Positions 38,090 through 47,076 of a DNA stretch of 64,000 nt are shown one piece after another. Source of the DNA: a bacterium. Lineage in GTDB: Bacteria > Bacillota > Bacilli > Lactobacillales > Streptococcaceae. The stretch covers positions 1 through 64,000 of the forward strand of contig CAJNBY010000010.1 in assembly GCA_905221125.1 (NCBI GenBank). The letters run 5' to 3'. Below the pieces are notes generated by a model. That model worked only from the letters and a program-made list of their open reading frames with translations, had not been told where the DNA came from and searched no databases. The translations under genes were made by a program, and so were the position numbers. Position 1 is the first letter of the stretch. Each line of letters opens with the position of its first letter.

Positions 38090-39256
38090 TTAACGTTTGG
38101 CAAAAGTCGTCACAATCCGCTGACAAACTTCTTGCAGCAGAGATTTAGGCATGGCTACATTGAGGCGGGCATGGAGACTTCCTTCCTCTCCAAAATCCAA
38201 ACCACGGTTCAAAATAACCTTGGCTTCATTTCTCAAAAGCTCTTGCAATCTTTCATCAGTCAGGTCATAGGCTGAAAAATCAAGCCAAATCAAGTAGGTT
38301 CCTTGCGGTTTCATGACTTTGATTTTAGTCTCTTTTCCAAATAAATCTACCACATAATTGATATGGTCTTCAAAGACTTGCTTGAGTTCCTCTAGCCAAT
38401 CCTTCCCATAGCGATAGGCAGCTTCTGTCGCCAAATAACCCAAACCTGAAATTTCATGCTGATTATTAGACAACTGACGTTTCTGGTAAGCCGCTCTCAA
38501 CTTAGGATTTTCAATCACTGCATAGGAATTTTTTGTCCCAGCAATGTTAAAGGTTTTAGTGGCACTAGTCAAGACGATAGCAAATTCTTTAAAATCAGGA
38601 TTGATAGTATTGAAGGAATGATGCTTGTGACCAAAGAGGGCCAAATCTTGGTGAATCTCATCTGAAACCAAGAATACACCGTGTTTTTGGCAGAGTTGGC
38701 CAATCTTCTCCAACACTTCTTTTTCCCACACACGTCCACCAGGATTATGAGGGTTGCAGAGGATATAGAGTTTGACATCCTCTTCTACCAAATCCTTTTC
38801 AAGTTGGTCAAAGTCAATCTCAAAGAGACCATCCTTTTCCACCAAAGAATTGGTAATCAATCTGCGGTTATTCAACTTGACACTGCGAGCAAAAGGTGGA
38901 TAGACAGGTGTGTTAATCAAAACTGCTTCGCCTTCTTTTGTAAAGGCTTGAATAGCTGTTGAAATAGCTGGTACTACACCCTCAATAAAGACAAGGGCCT
39001 CTTTGTCAAAGTGGTAACCGTGTTGTGTTGCTTCCCACTTTTGAACTTCGTGAATTAACTTTTCACTGGCATAAGTATAGCCATAAACCAATTGGTCTGC
39101 GTAAGTCTGCACGGCTTGGCGGATTTCAGGCAAAACTACAAAGTCCATGTCTGCTATCCAAGCTGGTAGGACTTCGCTATCCGTTTCTGCCTCTTTCCAT
39201 TTATAGGTATGGTGCCCTAAACGATTAGGCAGGCTTGTAAAATCATATTTTCCCAT
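38090..39256 (-). CDS. patB: PLP-dependent C-S lyase PatB/MalY type
   Basis: A 388-aa fold type I PLP enzyme with NPHNPGG (168-174), SDEIHQDL and the cofactor lysine K234 in SATKTFN. It breaks cystathionine or cysteine to thiol or H2S, pyruvate and ammonia; the class also occurs as MalY-like regulators. It follows the trans-sulfuration gene by 7 nt in one operon. Confidence 0.9.
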   Translation of the reverse strand: MGKYDFTSLPNRLGHHTYKWKEAETDSEVLPAWIADMDFVVLPEIRQAVQTYADQLVYGYTYASEKLIHEVQKWEATQHGYHFDKEALVFIEGVVPAISTAIQAFTKEGEAVLINTPVYPPFARSVKLNNRRLITNSLVEKDGLFEIDFDQLEKDLVEEDVKLYILCNPHNPGGRVWEKEVLEKIGQLCQKHGVFLVSDEIHQDLALFGHKHHSFNTINPDFKEFAIVLTSATKTFNIAGTKNSYAVIENPKLRAAYQKRQLSNNQHEISGLGYLATEAAYRYGKDWLEELKQVFEDHINYVVDLFGKETKIKVMKPQGTYLIWLDFSAYDLTDERLQELLRNEAKVILNRGLDFGEEGSLHARLNVAMPKSLLQEVCQRIVTTFAKR

Positions 39257-39263
39257 CTTTGTC

Positions 39264-40358
39264 TTATCCTTCTAATGCTTGGCGCAAATCTGCAATCAAA
39301 TCTCTAGCATCCTCAATCCCGATTGACAAACGCAAGAGGTCATCTGTCAAACCATAAGAATGGCGCACTTCTGCTGGAATATCGGCGTGAGTTTGTGTCG
39401 TTGGATAAGTGATAAGACTTTCCACCCCACCTAAACTTTCCGCAAAAGAGAAGACCTTGAGACTGTTCAAAATATGAGGAATGCGTGTTTCATCCGCTAC
39501 TTTAAAGGAAATCATGCCTCCACGACCAGTGTAGAGAACTTCCTTAACTGCTGGAGAATCCTTCAAAAAGGCAACCACTTCTTGGGCATTGGCTGTTGAG
39601 CGCTCCATACGAAGAGACAAGGTCTTGAGTCCACGAATTAACTGATAACTGTCAAATGGAGACAAGACTGCCCCTGTCGTATTGAGATTGTAAAAGAGTT
39701 TCTCGTATAGTTCTAAACTATTGGTCACAACCACTCCAGCCAAGACATCATTGTGGCCTGCTAGATACTTGGTTGCTGAATGCAGAACGATATCGGCTCC
39801 ATCTTCAATCGGACGTTGATAGATAGGGCTGTAGAAGGTATTGTCCACCACCACTTTGGCACCTTTAGCATGAGACAATTTTGCTAGTTTTTCGATATCA
39901 AATTCCAACATCAAAGGATTGGTTGGTGTTTCGATATAAAGAACATCCACGTCCTTGTCTAACTCAGCAATCAACTCTTCTTCTGTATTGGCATAAGTAA
40001 AATGGAAACGGCCTTCCTGCTCCACTTGGTTGAACCAGCGGAAAGAACCTCCGTAAAGGTCACGGACAGCCAAAACCTTACTTCCTACTGGAAAAACGCT
40101 AAAGGCCAGTACAATTGCTGACATCCCTGAGCTAGTCGCTAGGGCATAATCTGCTGACTCAATAGCTGCCAAGACTTCTTCAGCCTTACTACGAGTTGGG
40201 TTTTTGGTACGCGTATAATCAAAACCAGTAGACTGACCAAACTCTGGGTGCTGATAGGTCGTCGAAAAATGAAGCGGTGTCACCAAAGCTCCTGTTGCTT
40301 CGTCTGACTTGATACCCGCCTGGGCCAAAATTGTGTTAATGTGTAATTCCTTGCTCAT
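39264..40358 (-). CDS. Cystathionine gamma-synthase/beta-lyase family enzyme
   Basis: A 364-aa Cys/Met-metabolism PLP enzyme. Cofactor lysine K197 in HSATKYLAGHNDVLAG; TKNPTRSKAEEVLA and ATSSGMSAI are also typical. Whether it makes or cleaves cystathionine (MetB or MetC) cannot be settled by eye. GGAGG precedes ATG 40358. Upstream partner of patB for methionine/cysteine interconversion. Confidence 0.88.
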   Translation of the reverse strand: MSKELHINTILAQAGIKSDEATGALVTPLHFSTTYQHPEFGQSTGFDYTRTKNPTRSKAEEVLAAIESADYALATSSGMSAIVLAFSVFPVGSKVLAVRDLYGGSFRWFNQVEQEGRFHFTYANTEEELIAELDKDVDVLYIETPTNPLMLEFDIEKLAKLSHAKGAKVVVDNTFYSPIYQRPIEDGADIVLHSATKYLAGHNDVLAGVVVTNSLELYEKLFYNLNTTGAVLSPFDSYQLIRGLKTLSLRMERSTANAQEVVAFLKDSPAVKEVLYTGRGGMISFKVADETRIPHILNSLKVFSFAESLGGVESLITYPTTQTHADIPAEVRHSYGLTDDLLRLSIGIEDARDLIADLRQALEG

Positions 40359-40384
40359 ACAATACCTCCAAATCTATAGTAACT

Positions 40385-40393
40385 ATTGTACCA
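40385..40393 (-). promoter_or_regulatory. Extended -10 promoter of the PLP enzyme operon
   Basis: Minus-strand TGG-TACAAT, -10 at 40385-40390. Confidence 0.65.
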
Positions 40394-40455
40394 CTTATTT
40401 TCATCAACTCATTTTCTTCTTTTCAAGAGCTAGTTATAGTTTCAAACTATACACT

Positions 40456-40562
40456 TATACTCTTCGAAAATCAAATTCAAACCACGTCAGCGTCGCCTTA
40501 CCGTACTCAAGTACAGCTTGCGGCTAGCTTCCTAGTTTGCTCTTTGATTTTCATTGAGTATT
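40456..40562. repeat. BOX element (boxA-boxC, no boxB)
   Basis: The left part (ATACTCTTCGAAAATCAAA, CCACGTCAG) matches boxA and the right part (GCGGCTAGCTTCCTAGTTTG ... GATTTTCATTGAGTAT) matches boxC of the pneumococcal BOX repeat, with no boxB between. The ends are inverted copies and can fold into a long stem. BOX elements are non-autonomous repeats that can affect nearby expression. Confidence 0.9.
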
Positions 40563-40575
40563 AGCTAGTAAAGCT

Positions 40576-40608
40576 AAAAAGAATCCAGAAAAGATTCCAG
40601 ATTCTTTT
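40576..40608 (-). terminator. Terminator of the 151-aa protein gene
   Basis: Imperfect 11-bp stem (40580-40590 with 40595-40605), followed by CTTTTTAG on the minus strand side. Confidence 0.6.
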
Positions 40609-40628
40609 GTGACAATGAATGCTAGGGC

Positions 40629-41084
40629 TTACTTGGACAGAAAGAAATCCTGTTGAACCAAATAGTCATAATGCTCTTTGTTAAATTGATACTGGCCCAC
40701 ACGCTGACTAAGCTGACCGACATCCACGGAAAACATATAGGTTTCATTTTGATAGTTCCAGTTCAGCCTAACTGTATTCAAGACTGGCTTATAAGTAAAA
40801 TCTTTAACTTGATTCCAAGGCATCTCAAGGACTTGATTAGAACGATTTTCAGTTATATCACTGATGTCCATCAAGTAGATTCCCTTAGGTGTGAATGCCA
40901 GAATCTTAGGCTTCACACTCGACTGAACATAGTAACTTCCTCCTATAACGAAGAAATCAATAAAAGATTTCAGCCATGTCTTTTTCTTGAAGGCCATCAG
41001 AAAATTATTTTGCCCTTCAATCTGACAAGTTGACAGAAATGATGCAATCTGTTTTTCTGTTGCAAACTCCATAATAGCGCCCAT
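40629..41084 (-). CDS. Conserved protein, possibly PH-like
   Basis: A 151-aa protein without signal peptide. It has a weakly hydrophobic patch (KSFIDFFVIGGSYYVQ) and beta-rich middle (LAFTPKGIYLMDISDI), reminiscent of bacterial PH-like domains; that is a guess. GGAGG 7-8 nt before ATG 41084 decides this start over an ATG four codons later. The mRNA leader is long, about 190 nt. Confidence 0.7.
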   Translation of the reverse strand: MGAIMEFATEKQIASFLSTCQIEGQNNFLMAFKKKTWLKSFIDFFVIGGSYYVQSSVKPKILAFTPKGIYLMDISDITENRSNQVLEMPWNQVKDFTYKPVLNTVRLNWNYQNETYMFSVDVGQLSQRVGQYQFNKEHYDYLVQQDFFLSK

Positions 41085-41272
41085 GATGTTACCTCCATAA
41101 CGATTAGTAAATAGGCAAATAAGAACTCTTCACATAAAGAAGAACCTATCATTTGTTGCATTTTATCTTACTTTTCCAGTAGACGACATCCCTCCTATAA
41201 CATTACCCTAACATGTGCATACTTCCATTAAAGCTGGGTAGATTTTCTAAAATAGCGTCTCACGTTTTTCTT
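41085..41272 (-). other. Long 5' leader of the 151-aa protein gene
   Basis: No gene is seen in the 313-bp gap 41085-41397 other than this leader, its promoter and the aliB terminator. The leader holds an AGGAGGGATG sequence opening an 8-codon frame (about 41172-41192) with the ribosome site touching the ATG, unlikely to be used efficiently. Confidence 0.4.
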
Positions 41273-41278
41273 ATATTC

Positions 41279-41287
41279 ATTATAACA
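41279..41287 (-). promoter_or_regulatory. Extended -10 promoter of the 151-aa protein gene
   Basis: Minus-strand TGT-TATAAT, -10 at 41279-41284. Confidence 0.6.
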
Positions 41288-41351
41288 TAAAATTAATTAA
41301 CAAATAAAAAAATATAATCATTTTTACCCAAAATTTTCCATCATTCTATAT

Positions 41352-41386
41352 AAAAACGACAGTTTCATTCGAAACCATCGTTTTTC
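41352..41386 (-). terminator. Terminator of aliB
   Basis: AAAAACGA and GTTTC blocks pair with GAAAC and CGTTTTT across an ATTC loop, T-run on the minus strand. Confidence 0.8.
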
Positions 41387-41397
41387 TTGAAAAATCC

Positions 41398-43356
41398 TTA
41401 TTTGACATGTTTTGCCAATTCTTCTTGGGCTTTTTTATTGGATTCTTCTTTTTCTTTCAACCATTTTTCTTTAGCTTTTTCATATTCATCTTTTGTGACT
41501 GTCTTATCTTGTACTTTGAGGTATTTATATGATTCGATACCTTTATTACCAGCTAATGAATATGGTTCTGAGAAAGGAACTGTTTTTCTCAATGTTGGTG
41601 TTCCACCCTTAGAAACATTTGGAATCGCTAAAGCGCTATCTACTAACCAAGCTTGGATTTCAGCATACTTTTCATAGCGTTTTGCAATATCTTGTTCCTT
41701 ATTAGCTTCTTCCAACATTTGAGTATAGACATCCAGCCCAACAGCCTTGGCCTTGTCATTGGCTTCACCCGGCTCTATACCTAGATTTTGCATCAAACCA
41801 CCAGAATTAACGTTAAAGACATCAAGATAGGTTGAAGGGTCTTGATAGTCTGGACTCCAACCACCGTTGTATAGATCGTAATCCTTCTGAGCTGCAGTCT
41901 GAGCCAAATAGCTTGTATTATCAAAGTCTTCAGTAGAAAGTTGTTGAATATCAATTACAACATTCTCTGCACCTAAGGCTGCTTCAATAGATTGCTTCAT
42001 AGAATTTGCCTCTTGGACACCCTTTTTATCAGCTTGGTCAACTGTCATGTCCAAGTGGATAGGGAATTGGACTCCTTTGGCTTGGAGTTCTTTCTTAGCT
42101 TCAGCAAATTTGGCTTTAGCTTTTTCAGCATTGTAGTATGGATCCTGGGCATCCGCAAAGTTGATTCCTTGCCATTCTTTACCATAATTCACCATCTTAG
42201 AGGCTACTACTTCACCAAAGTCTTTTCCGTTGATACTTACGAAGTTTGGAGGAACAACCAAGTTACGCAAAATCTTAGTTGCACCATCTTCTCCTTGAGA
42301 TTGGGCCCCGTAAGCTGTACGGTCATAGGCAAAGTTAATGGCTTGACGGAAGTTTTTACTCAGAACCGCTTCTTGAGTCGATTTCTTTTCAGCATCACTT
42401 GTCTTGGAAGTGAATTTATAAGATTTTCTATCTAAATTGAAGTTTAAGAAGTAAGAAGTAGCATCTTGCATGCTATAGATGATATTATCCTTATTCTTCT
42501 CTTTGATTCCTTCAAAGCTTGAACTATTTGGATAGAGACGAGCGTAGCTATAGGCTCCCTCTACATAGTTACGAGCCAGTGCATCTTGGTCACTACCATC
42601 ATAATAGGCCAATTTGACATCATCTACAAAGACATTTTTAGCATCCCAGTAATTAGGATTTTTCTTGAATTCGATAACTGATTTTGAAACAAAGGATTTC
42701 ATCAAGAAAGGTCCATTGTACAAAATGCTAGATGGGTCTACCTTCCCAAAATCATCTCCTTTTGATTTCAAGAAATCAGCGTTGACTGGGAAGAGAATGG
42801 TTGAGGTTGTTTTTGAGTTCCAGTAAGGTTCTGGTCGTGCCAAGGTATATTGAACGGTTTGGTCATCAAGAGCCTTGACTCCGACAGTTGAAAAGTCGCT
42901 TGTTTTACCGTTAATGTAATCATCCAAACCTGCAACGGATTCTTGAACTAAGTACAAGGCTTCTGATTTTTTATCAGCCGCATATTTCAAACCAGTTACA
43001 AAATCTTGGGCAGTTACAGGAGCATATTCTTCCCCATCTGCAGTGTACCATTTAGCATCTTTACGCAGTTTGTAGGTATAGGTCAAACCGTCTTGAGAAA
43101 CACTCCAATCCTCTGCCAAGGATGGGATATAGTTCCCATACTGGTCATTTTCCATGAGCCCATCTACCAAATTAACCACGATATCACTGGTTGTTGCACG
43201 GTTTTCTGCTAGATAGTTCAAACTTGATGGGTCACTTACGTAAACATAGTTATATGTTTTTGACGCTGTACTAGAATTTCCACAGGCACTTAACAAAATA
43301 CCTGCACTTAGCACGACACCTGCAAGTGCTGCATACTTGGCCTTAGACTTTTTCAT
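41398..43356 (-). CDS. aliB: Oligopeptide-binding lipoprotein AliB
   Basis: A 652-aa family 5 solute-binding lipoprotein, lipobox LSAC (22-25), ending in a Lys/Glu-rich helix typical of the AmiA/AliA/AliB group. It captures peptides for the Ami permease; no permease genes are nearby, as expected for an orphan binding protein. GGAGG precedes ATG 43356. Location next to the MurJ-like gene and murE matches pneumococcal AliB. Confidence 0.92.
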   Translation of the reverse strand: MKKSKAKYAALAGVVLSAGILLSACGNSSTASKTYNYVYVSDPSSLNYLAENRATTSDIVVNLVDGLMENDQYGNYIPSLAEDWSVSQDGLTYTYKLRKDAKWYTADGEEYAPVTAQDFVTGLKYAADKKSEALYLVQESVAGLDDYINGKTSDFSTVGVKALDDQTVQYTLARPEPYWNSKTTSTILFPVNADFLKSKGDDFGKVDPSSILYNGPFLMKSFVSKSVIEFKKNPNYWDAKNVFVDDVKLAYYDGSDQDALARNYVEGAYSYARLYPNSSSFEGIKEKNKDNIIYSMQDATSYFLNFNLDRKSYKFTSKTSDAEKKSTQEAVLSKNFRQAINFAYDRTAYGAQSQGEDGATKILRNLVVPPNFVSINGKDFGEVVASKMVNYGKEWQGINFADAQDPYYNAEKAKAKFAEAKKELQAKGVQFPIHLDMTVDQADKKGVQEANSMKQSIEAALGAENVVIDIQQLSTEDFDNTSYLAQTAAQKDYDLYNGGWSPDYQDPSTYLDVFNVNSGGLMQNLGIEPGEANDKAKAVGLDVYTQMLEEANKEQDIAKRYEKYAEIQAWLVDSALAIPNVSKGGTPTLRKTVPFSEPYSLAGNKGIESYKYLKVQDKTVTKDEYEKAKEKWLKEKEESNKKAQEELAKHVK

Positions 43357-43388
43357 TTCCAGAACCTCCTGATTTAAAGATTTGTTTT

Positions 43389-43417
43389 ATTATACAGACT
43401 AACTACTTTTTAGTCAA
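43389..43417 (-). promoter_or_regulatory. Strong promoter of aliB
   Basis: TTGACT (43412-43417), 17-bp spacer, TATAAT (43389-43394), extended by TG, on the minus strand. Confidence 0.85.
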
Positions 43418-43489
43418 GTGTTTTTTGACATAAAATTCAATTACTTTTGTTATTTATTCTCTATTTTACATTTAATATCCAATTCTAAC

Positions 43490-43548
43490 AATAAAAAATG
43501 AATAAGAGAGTGATTTGATTTTTAAAAAACTCAACTTATTCATTTTAT
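43490..43548 (-). terminator. Terminator of the MurJ-like gene
   Basis: AAATGAATAAG (43496-43506) pairs with CTTATTCATTT (43535-43545), T-rich tail on the minus strand. Confidence 0.75.
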
Positions 43549-43562
43549 TTATAAATTATTTT

Positions 43563-45185
43563 TTAAGAAATTTTTAATTTTGCTCGTAAGCGATCTGCTT
43601 GGGCTTTTCCAATCACCTTATCCAATAAACGAGTACGGAGACTCATGGCTCCATATACTCCTCCACCCATGGCACCAACAAGAGCTACATAAAGGAAGCT
43701 CCACAAACGTCCATTTGGTTGGAAGACAAATCCTAAAATCCACTGGACGGCACCTACACCGATGAACATAACAAGGGTCAACAAACTGATTAAAATGGTT
43801 CGTTTCAAAATCACCTTGCGCTTGACACCTGTTACTTGACAAATATCCCGATACATCAAAACATTAGGAATAATAAGACCAATTGTTGTGGAAATCAAAG
43901 GTCCGTAACTATGGAAGAGAGCGATGGTAGGTATTTGCAAGACTAGCTTGGCAATAGAACCATAGATAAAATAGAGAACGGCCTTGCGGTTGCGGAACAT
44001 GGCCTGAAGCATTGGTGACAAGACCATGTACAAACCTAAAATGGTAGATTGCAAAACTGCAAAGACAAACAAGCCCATAGCCAAACTATCTGGCTTGCCA
44101 TAGAAGACTGTATAAAGAGGTTCTCCTACCATGACGACTCCAACTGTTGCTGGTAGTAGGAATACGAAAAGCATGGTAATACTATCCTGAACGAGACGAG
44201 AAGCTGCCTTCAAGTCCCCCTTGACATAGTTTTCAGTCAAAAGTGGCAAGCCGACACCCCCAATTGAAACCCCTACAGAAATCAAAATCATCGTGATTTT
44301 ATTAGGATTGGCTGAGAAATAAGAAAACATGACAACCAAGTCCTCGTTGCTATAGTTGGTAAACCAGCTCATACTATTGATAAAGGTCATCTGATCCAGA
44401 ATCTGGAAGAGCTGGATGGCGGACCCTGTCAGGATAAAAGGAATAGCTTCCTTAATGGTATCGACCAAAAGACGCTTGCTATTAATCTTATCTCCTGTTT
44501 CAAAGACTCTTTTGAGTAATCCTTCTTGAGCAAGGAAATAAATCAAAACTGCAAAACTGGCTACCATGCCGACAAAGGCTGCAAAGGTGGATTGGGTAAC
44601 CGCTGCTAGGTAATCTCCTGAACCGAGCTTCATAATGATAAAGGTTGCTAAGAGCATCCAGATAACACGAATGACCTGCTCAGCGATTTGGCTCATGGCA
44701 TAAGGTTTGAGATTATTCATTCCTTGGAAAAATCCTCGGATAACACTCATAGAAGGGAAAATCAAGACTCCCCAAGCCAAGCTTTGCATGATCGGTATCA
44801 AGTCTTTGCCCACGCCAGACAAGTCTGCTAGCCAAGGAGCAAAGACATACAAGATTAGGGCAAAAACGAGGCCTAGTCCTGTCATAAATCCTAGAAAGCT
44901 TCTAATCAGGGCAAAGCTATGCTCCTCTTCTCGCATGGTATTGTATTTGGCAACTTGCTTGGCCACCGCGACTGGAATCCCTGCTGTTGACACCAGCAGG
45001 AACCAGGCATAGATATTGTAGCCCATGGTAAAGAGACCATTGGCCGTAGCCGCATAAGACCCCATCCAGATGTACCAAGGAATAATGTAAATAGCCCCGA
45101 GTAGGCGACTGATAAAGTTACTAGCCGTTAGCCAAGCAGTCCCCCGTAACATCTGGGCCTGCTGGTGATTGTTTTCGTGCGACAT
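43563..45185 (-). CDS. MurJ/YtgP-like lipid II flippase, MOP superfamily
   Basis: A 540-aa membrane protein with about 14 spans, starting RGTAWLTASNFISRLLGAIY. The MOP/MATE-type fold and location between aliB and murE fit YtgP, the streptococcal functional equivalent of MurJ that moves lipid-linked wall precursor across the membrane. ATG 45185 follows GAGGAATCT; an upstream in-frame start at 45200 lacks a site. Divergent from murE. Confidence 0.88.
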   Translation of the reverse strand: MSHENNHQQAQMLRGTAWLTASNFISRLLGAIYIIPWYIWMGSYAATANGLFTMGYNIYAWFLLVSTAGIPVAVAKQVAKYNTMREEEHSFALIRSFLGFMTGLGLVFALILYVFAPWLADLSGVGKDLIPIMQSLAWGVLIFPSMSVIRGFFQGMNNLKPYAMSQIAEQVIRVIWMLLATFIIMKLGSGDYLAAVTQSTFAAFVGMVASFAVLIYFLAQEGLLKRVFETGDKINSKRLLVDTIKEAIPFILTGSAIQLFQILDQMTFINSMSWFTNYSNEDLVVMFSYFSANPNKITMILISVGVSIGGVGLPLLTENYVKGDLKAASRLVQDSITMLFVFLLPATVGVVMVGEPLYTVFYGKPDSLAMGLFVFAVLQSTILGLYMVLSPMLQAMFRNRKAVLYFIYGSIAKLVLQIPTIALFHSYGPLISTTIGLIIPNVLMYRDICQVTGVKRKVILKRTILISLLTLVMFIGVGAVQWILGFVFQPNGRLWSFLYVALVGAMGGGVYGAMSLRTRLLDKVIGKAQADRLRAKLKIS

Positions 45186-45254
45186 AGATTCCTCATTCAA
45201 TTTTGATAACTAGGAAAAACTCCTTATCTTCCATTATAAACTTTTCCTTGTTAC

Positions 45255-45283
45255 TTGTAAATTTGCGACTTTCGGTTTACAAT
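45255..45283 (+). promoter_or_regulatory. Promoter of murE, 7 nt before its ATG
   Basis: TTGTAA (45255-45260), 17-bp spacer, TACAAT (45278-45283). Transcription should start at or one base before the start codon. Confidence 0.75.
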
Positions 45284-45290
45284 AGAAAGT

Positions 45291-46736
45291 ATGATTAAGA
45301 TTGAAACCGTATTAGATATATTAAAGAAAGATGGTCTCTTCCGCGAGATTATCGACCAAGGACACTACCACTACCACTACAGCGATGTCGTCTTTGACAC
45401 CATCTGCTATGACAGCCGCAAGGCCAAAGAGAAGAGCCTCTTTTTCGTCAAAGGTGCTGCCTTTAAGAAGGAATTTCTTCTTTCAGCCATCTCTCAAGGC
45501 CTCGGTTGGTATGTGGCTGAAAAGGACTATGAGGTTGGTATTCCTTCCATTATCGTCAGTGATATAAAGAAAGCCATGAGTTTGATTGCTATGGAGTTTT
45601 ATGGCAATCCACAGGAAAAACTTAAACTCCTGGCCTTTACTGGAACCAAGGGTAAGACAACAGCAGCCTACTTCGCCTATAACATTTTGTCTCAAGAGCA
45701 TCGACCTGCTATGTTGTCGACAATGAATACAACTCTAGACGGCAAAACTTTCTTTAAGTCAGCATTGACAACGCCTGAGAGCATTGACCTATTTGACATG
45801 ATGAATCAAGCTGTGCAAAATGACCGCACCCACCTCATCATGGAGGTATCCAGTCAAGCTTATCTGGTCAAACGTGTCTATGGTCTCACCTTTGATGTGG
45901 GAGTTTTCCTCAATATCAGCCCAGACCATATCGGTCCGATTGAACACCCTAGCTTTGAAGACTATTTCTACCACAAGCGTCTCTTGATGGAAAATAGCCG
46001 AGCAGTCATCATTAACAGCGACATGGACCACTTCTCAGTCTTGAAAGAACAGGTGGACGATCAAGAGCATGATTTCTATGGTAGCCAGTCAAGTAACCAA
46101 ATCGAGAATTCTAGAGCCTTTAGCTTTTCAGCAAGCGGGAAACTCGCTGGTGATTATGATATCCAACTGATTGGTCACTTTAACCAAGAAAATGCAGTCG
46201 CTGCAGGACTTGCCTGTCTCCGTCTGGGCGCAAGTCTTGAGGACATCAAAAAAGGAATCGCTGCAACCCGCGTTCCTGGTCGTATGGAAGTCCTCACTCA
46301 GAAAAATGGCGCCAAGGTCTTCATCGACTATGCCCACAATGGGGACAGTCTGAAAAAACTCATCAATGTTGTAGAGACTCATCAAACTGGAAAGATTGCA
46401 CTGGTTCTGGGTTCGACAGGAAACAAGGGAGAAAGCCGTCGTAAGGACTTTGGCCTCCTCCTCAATCAACACCCTGAGATTCAAGTCTTTCTGACTGCTG
46501 ATGACCCTAACTATGAAGATCCAATGGCCATTGCGGATGAAATTAGTAGCTACATCAATCATCCTGTTAAAAAGGTTGCGGATCGCCAAGAAGCTATCAA
46601 GGCAGCAATGGCTATCACAAGCCAAGAATTAGATGCTGTCATTATTGCTGGTAAGGGAGCTGACTGCTATCAAATCGTCCAAGGCAAGAAAGAAGCCTAT
46701 CCAGGAGATGCAGCCGTCGCGGAAAATTATTTATAA
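45291..46736 (+). CDS. murE: UDP-MurNAc-L-Ala-D-Glu--L-lysine ligase
   Basis: A 481-aa Mur ligase with ATP loop TGTKGKTT (117-124) and specificity motif DDPN (404-407), the form used by L-Lys-adding enzymes rather than the DNPR of diaminopimelate types. It adds the third stem-peptide residue. No Shine-Dalgarno site precedes the ATG; a leaderless mRNA is likely. The only long plus-strand gene in the right half, ending at a terminator shared with the CsbD-like gene. Confidence 0.95.
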   Translation: MIKIETVLDILKKDGLFREIIDQGHYHYHYSDVVFDTICYDSRKAKEKSLFFVKGAAFKKEFLLSAISQGLGWYVAEKDYEVGIPSIIVSDIKKAMSLIAMEFYGNPQEKLKLLAFTGTKGKTTAAYFAYNILSQEHRPAMLSTMNTTLDGKTFFKSALTTPESIDLFDMMNQAVQNDRTHLIMEVSSQAYLVKRVYGLTFDVGVFLNISPDHIGPIEHPSFEDYFYHKRLLMENSRAVIINSDMDHFSVLKEQVDDQEHDFYGSQSSNQIENSRAFSFSASGKLAGDYDIQLIGHFNQENAVAAGLACLRLGASLEDIKKGIAATRVPGRMEVLTQKNGAKVFIDYAHNGDSLKKLINVVETHQTGKIALVLGSTGNKGESRRKDFGLLLNQHPEIQVFLTADDPNYEDPMAIADEISSYINHPVKKVADRQEAIKAAMAITSQELDAVIIAGKGADCYQIVQGKKEAYPGDAAVAENYL

Positions 46737-46743
46737 GGATCGT

Positions 46744-46779
46744 AAAAAAATCAAGGGAAACGAATCCCTTGATTTTTTC
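46744..46779. terminator. Bidirectional terminator, murE and CsbD-like gene
   Basis: A-rich arm with ATCAAGGGA pairs with TCCCTTGAT and T-rich arm around AACGAA; symmetric for both strands. Confidence 0.9.
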
Positions 46780-46784
46780 TATTT

Positions 46785-46976
46785 TTATTTAAAAGCGTTT
46801 TTCAAACCTTCAACGGCACCTTCTACAGCACCTTTAGCATCTTCAACTACTTCTTTTGCCTTAGCAACTGTCTTTTCTACAGCGCCTTCTGCTTCAGTCT
46901 TGCTATCCCCAGTAACCTTACCAAATCCTTCTTTGATAGCGCCTGTTGCTTGTTCCAATTTGTTTTCAAGTGACAT
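46785..46976 (-). CDS. CsbD-like stress-response protein
   Basis: A 63-aa, highly charged, Ala/Glu/Lys-rich protein ([20 protein letters not shown]) matching the CsbD family, induced by general stress in other Gram-positives; molecular role unknown. GGAG 8 nt before ATG 46976. Its promoter carries 13-bp direct repeats (see 46991-47036). Confidence 0.88.
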   Translation of the reverse strand: MSLENKLEQATGAIKEGFGKVTGDSKTEAEGAVEKTVAKAKEVVEDAKGAVEGAVEGLKNAFK

Positions 46977-46990
46977 ATGATTGTCTCCTT

Positions 46991-47036
46991 TAGTTTATTC
47001 CGATATGTGTTACCGATTACATATAGTTTATACCGA
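46991..47036 (-). promoter_or_regulatory. Direct-repeat operator candidate before the CsbD-like gene
   Basis: TCGGTATAAACTA (47024-47036) and TCGGAATAAACTA (46991-47003) are 33 bp apart, three helical turns, with another TCGGTA and an ATATGT/ACATAT inverted repeat between. The upstream copy overlaps the -10 box. Confidence 0.45.
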
Positions 47037-47053
47037 ATACTAAGGAAAGTCAA
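47025..47053 (-). promoter_or_regulatory. Promoter of the CsbD-like gene
   Basis: TTGACT (47048-47053), 17-bp spacer, TAAACT (47025-47030) on the minus strand. Confidence 0.6.
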
Positions 47054-47076
47054 ACAATGTGCTCAGAAACAAGAAA

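Noticed and set aside
41021..41161. Small upstream frame starting MQQMIGSSLCEEF in the leader of the 151-aa gene
   Set aside because: Weak ribosome site and it runs into the real gene in another frame; probably chance.
43418..43445. CodY box upstream of aliB
   Set aside because: The best match to AATTTTCWGAAAATT has about five mismatches, too weak to call.
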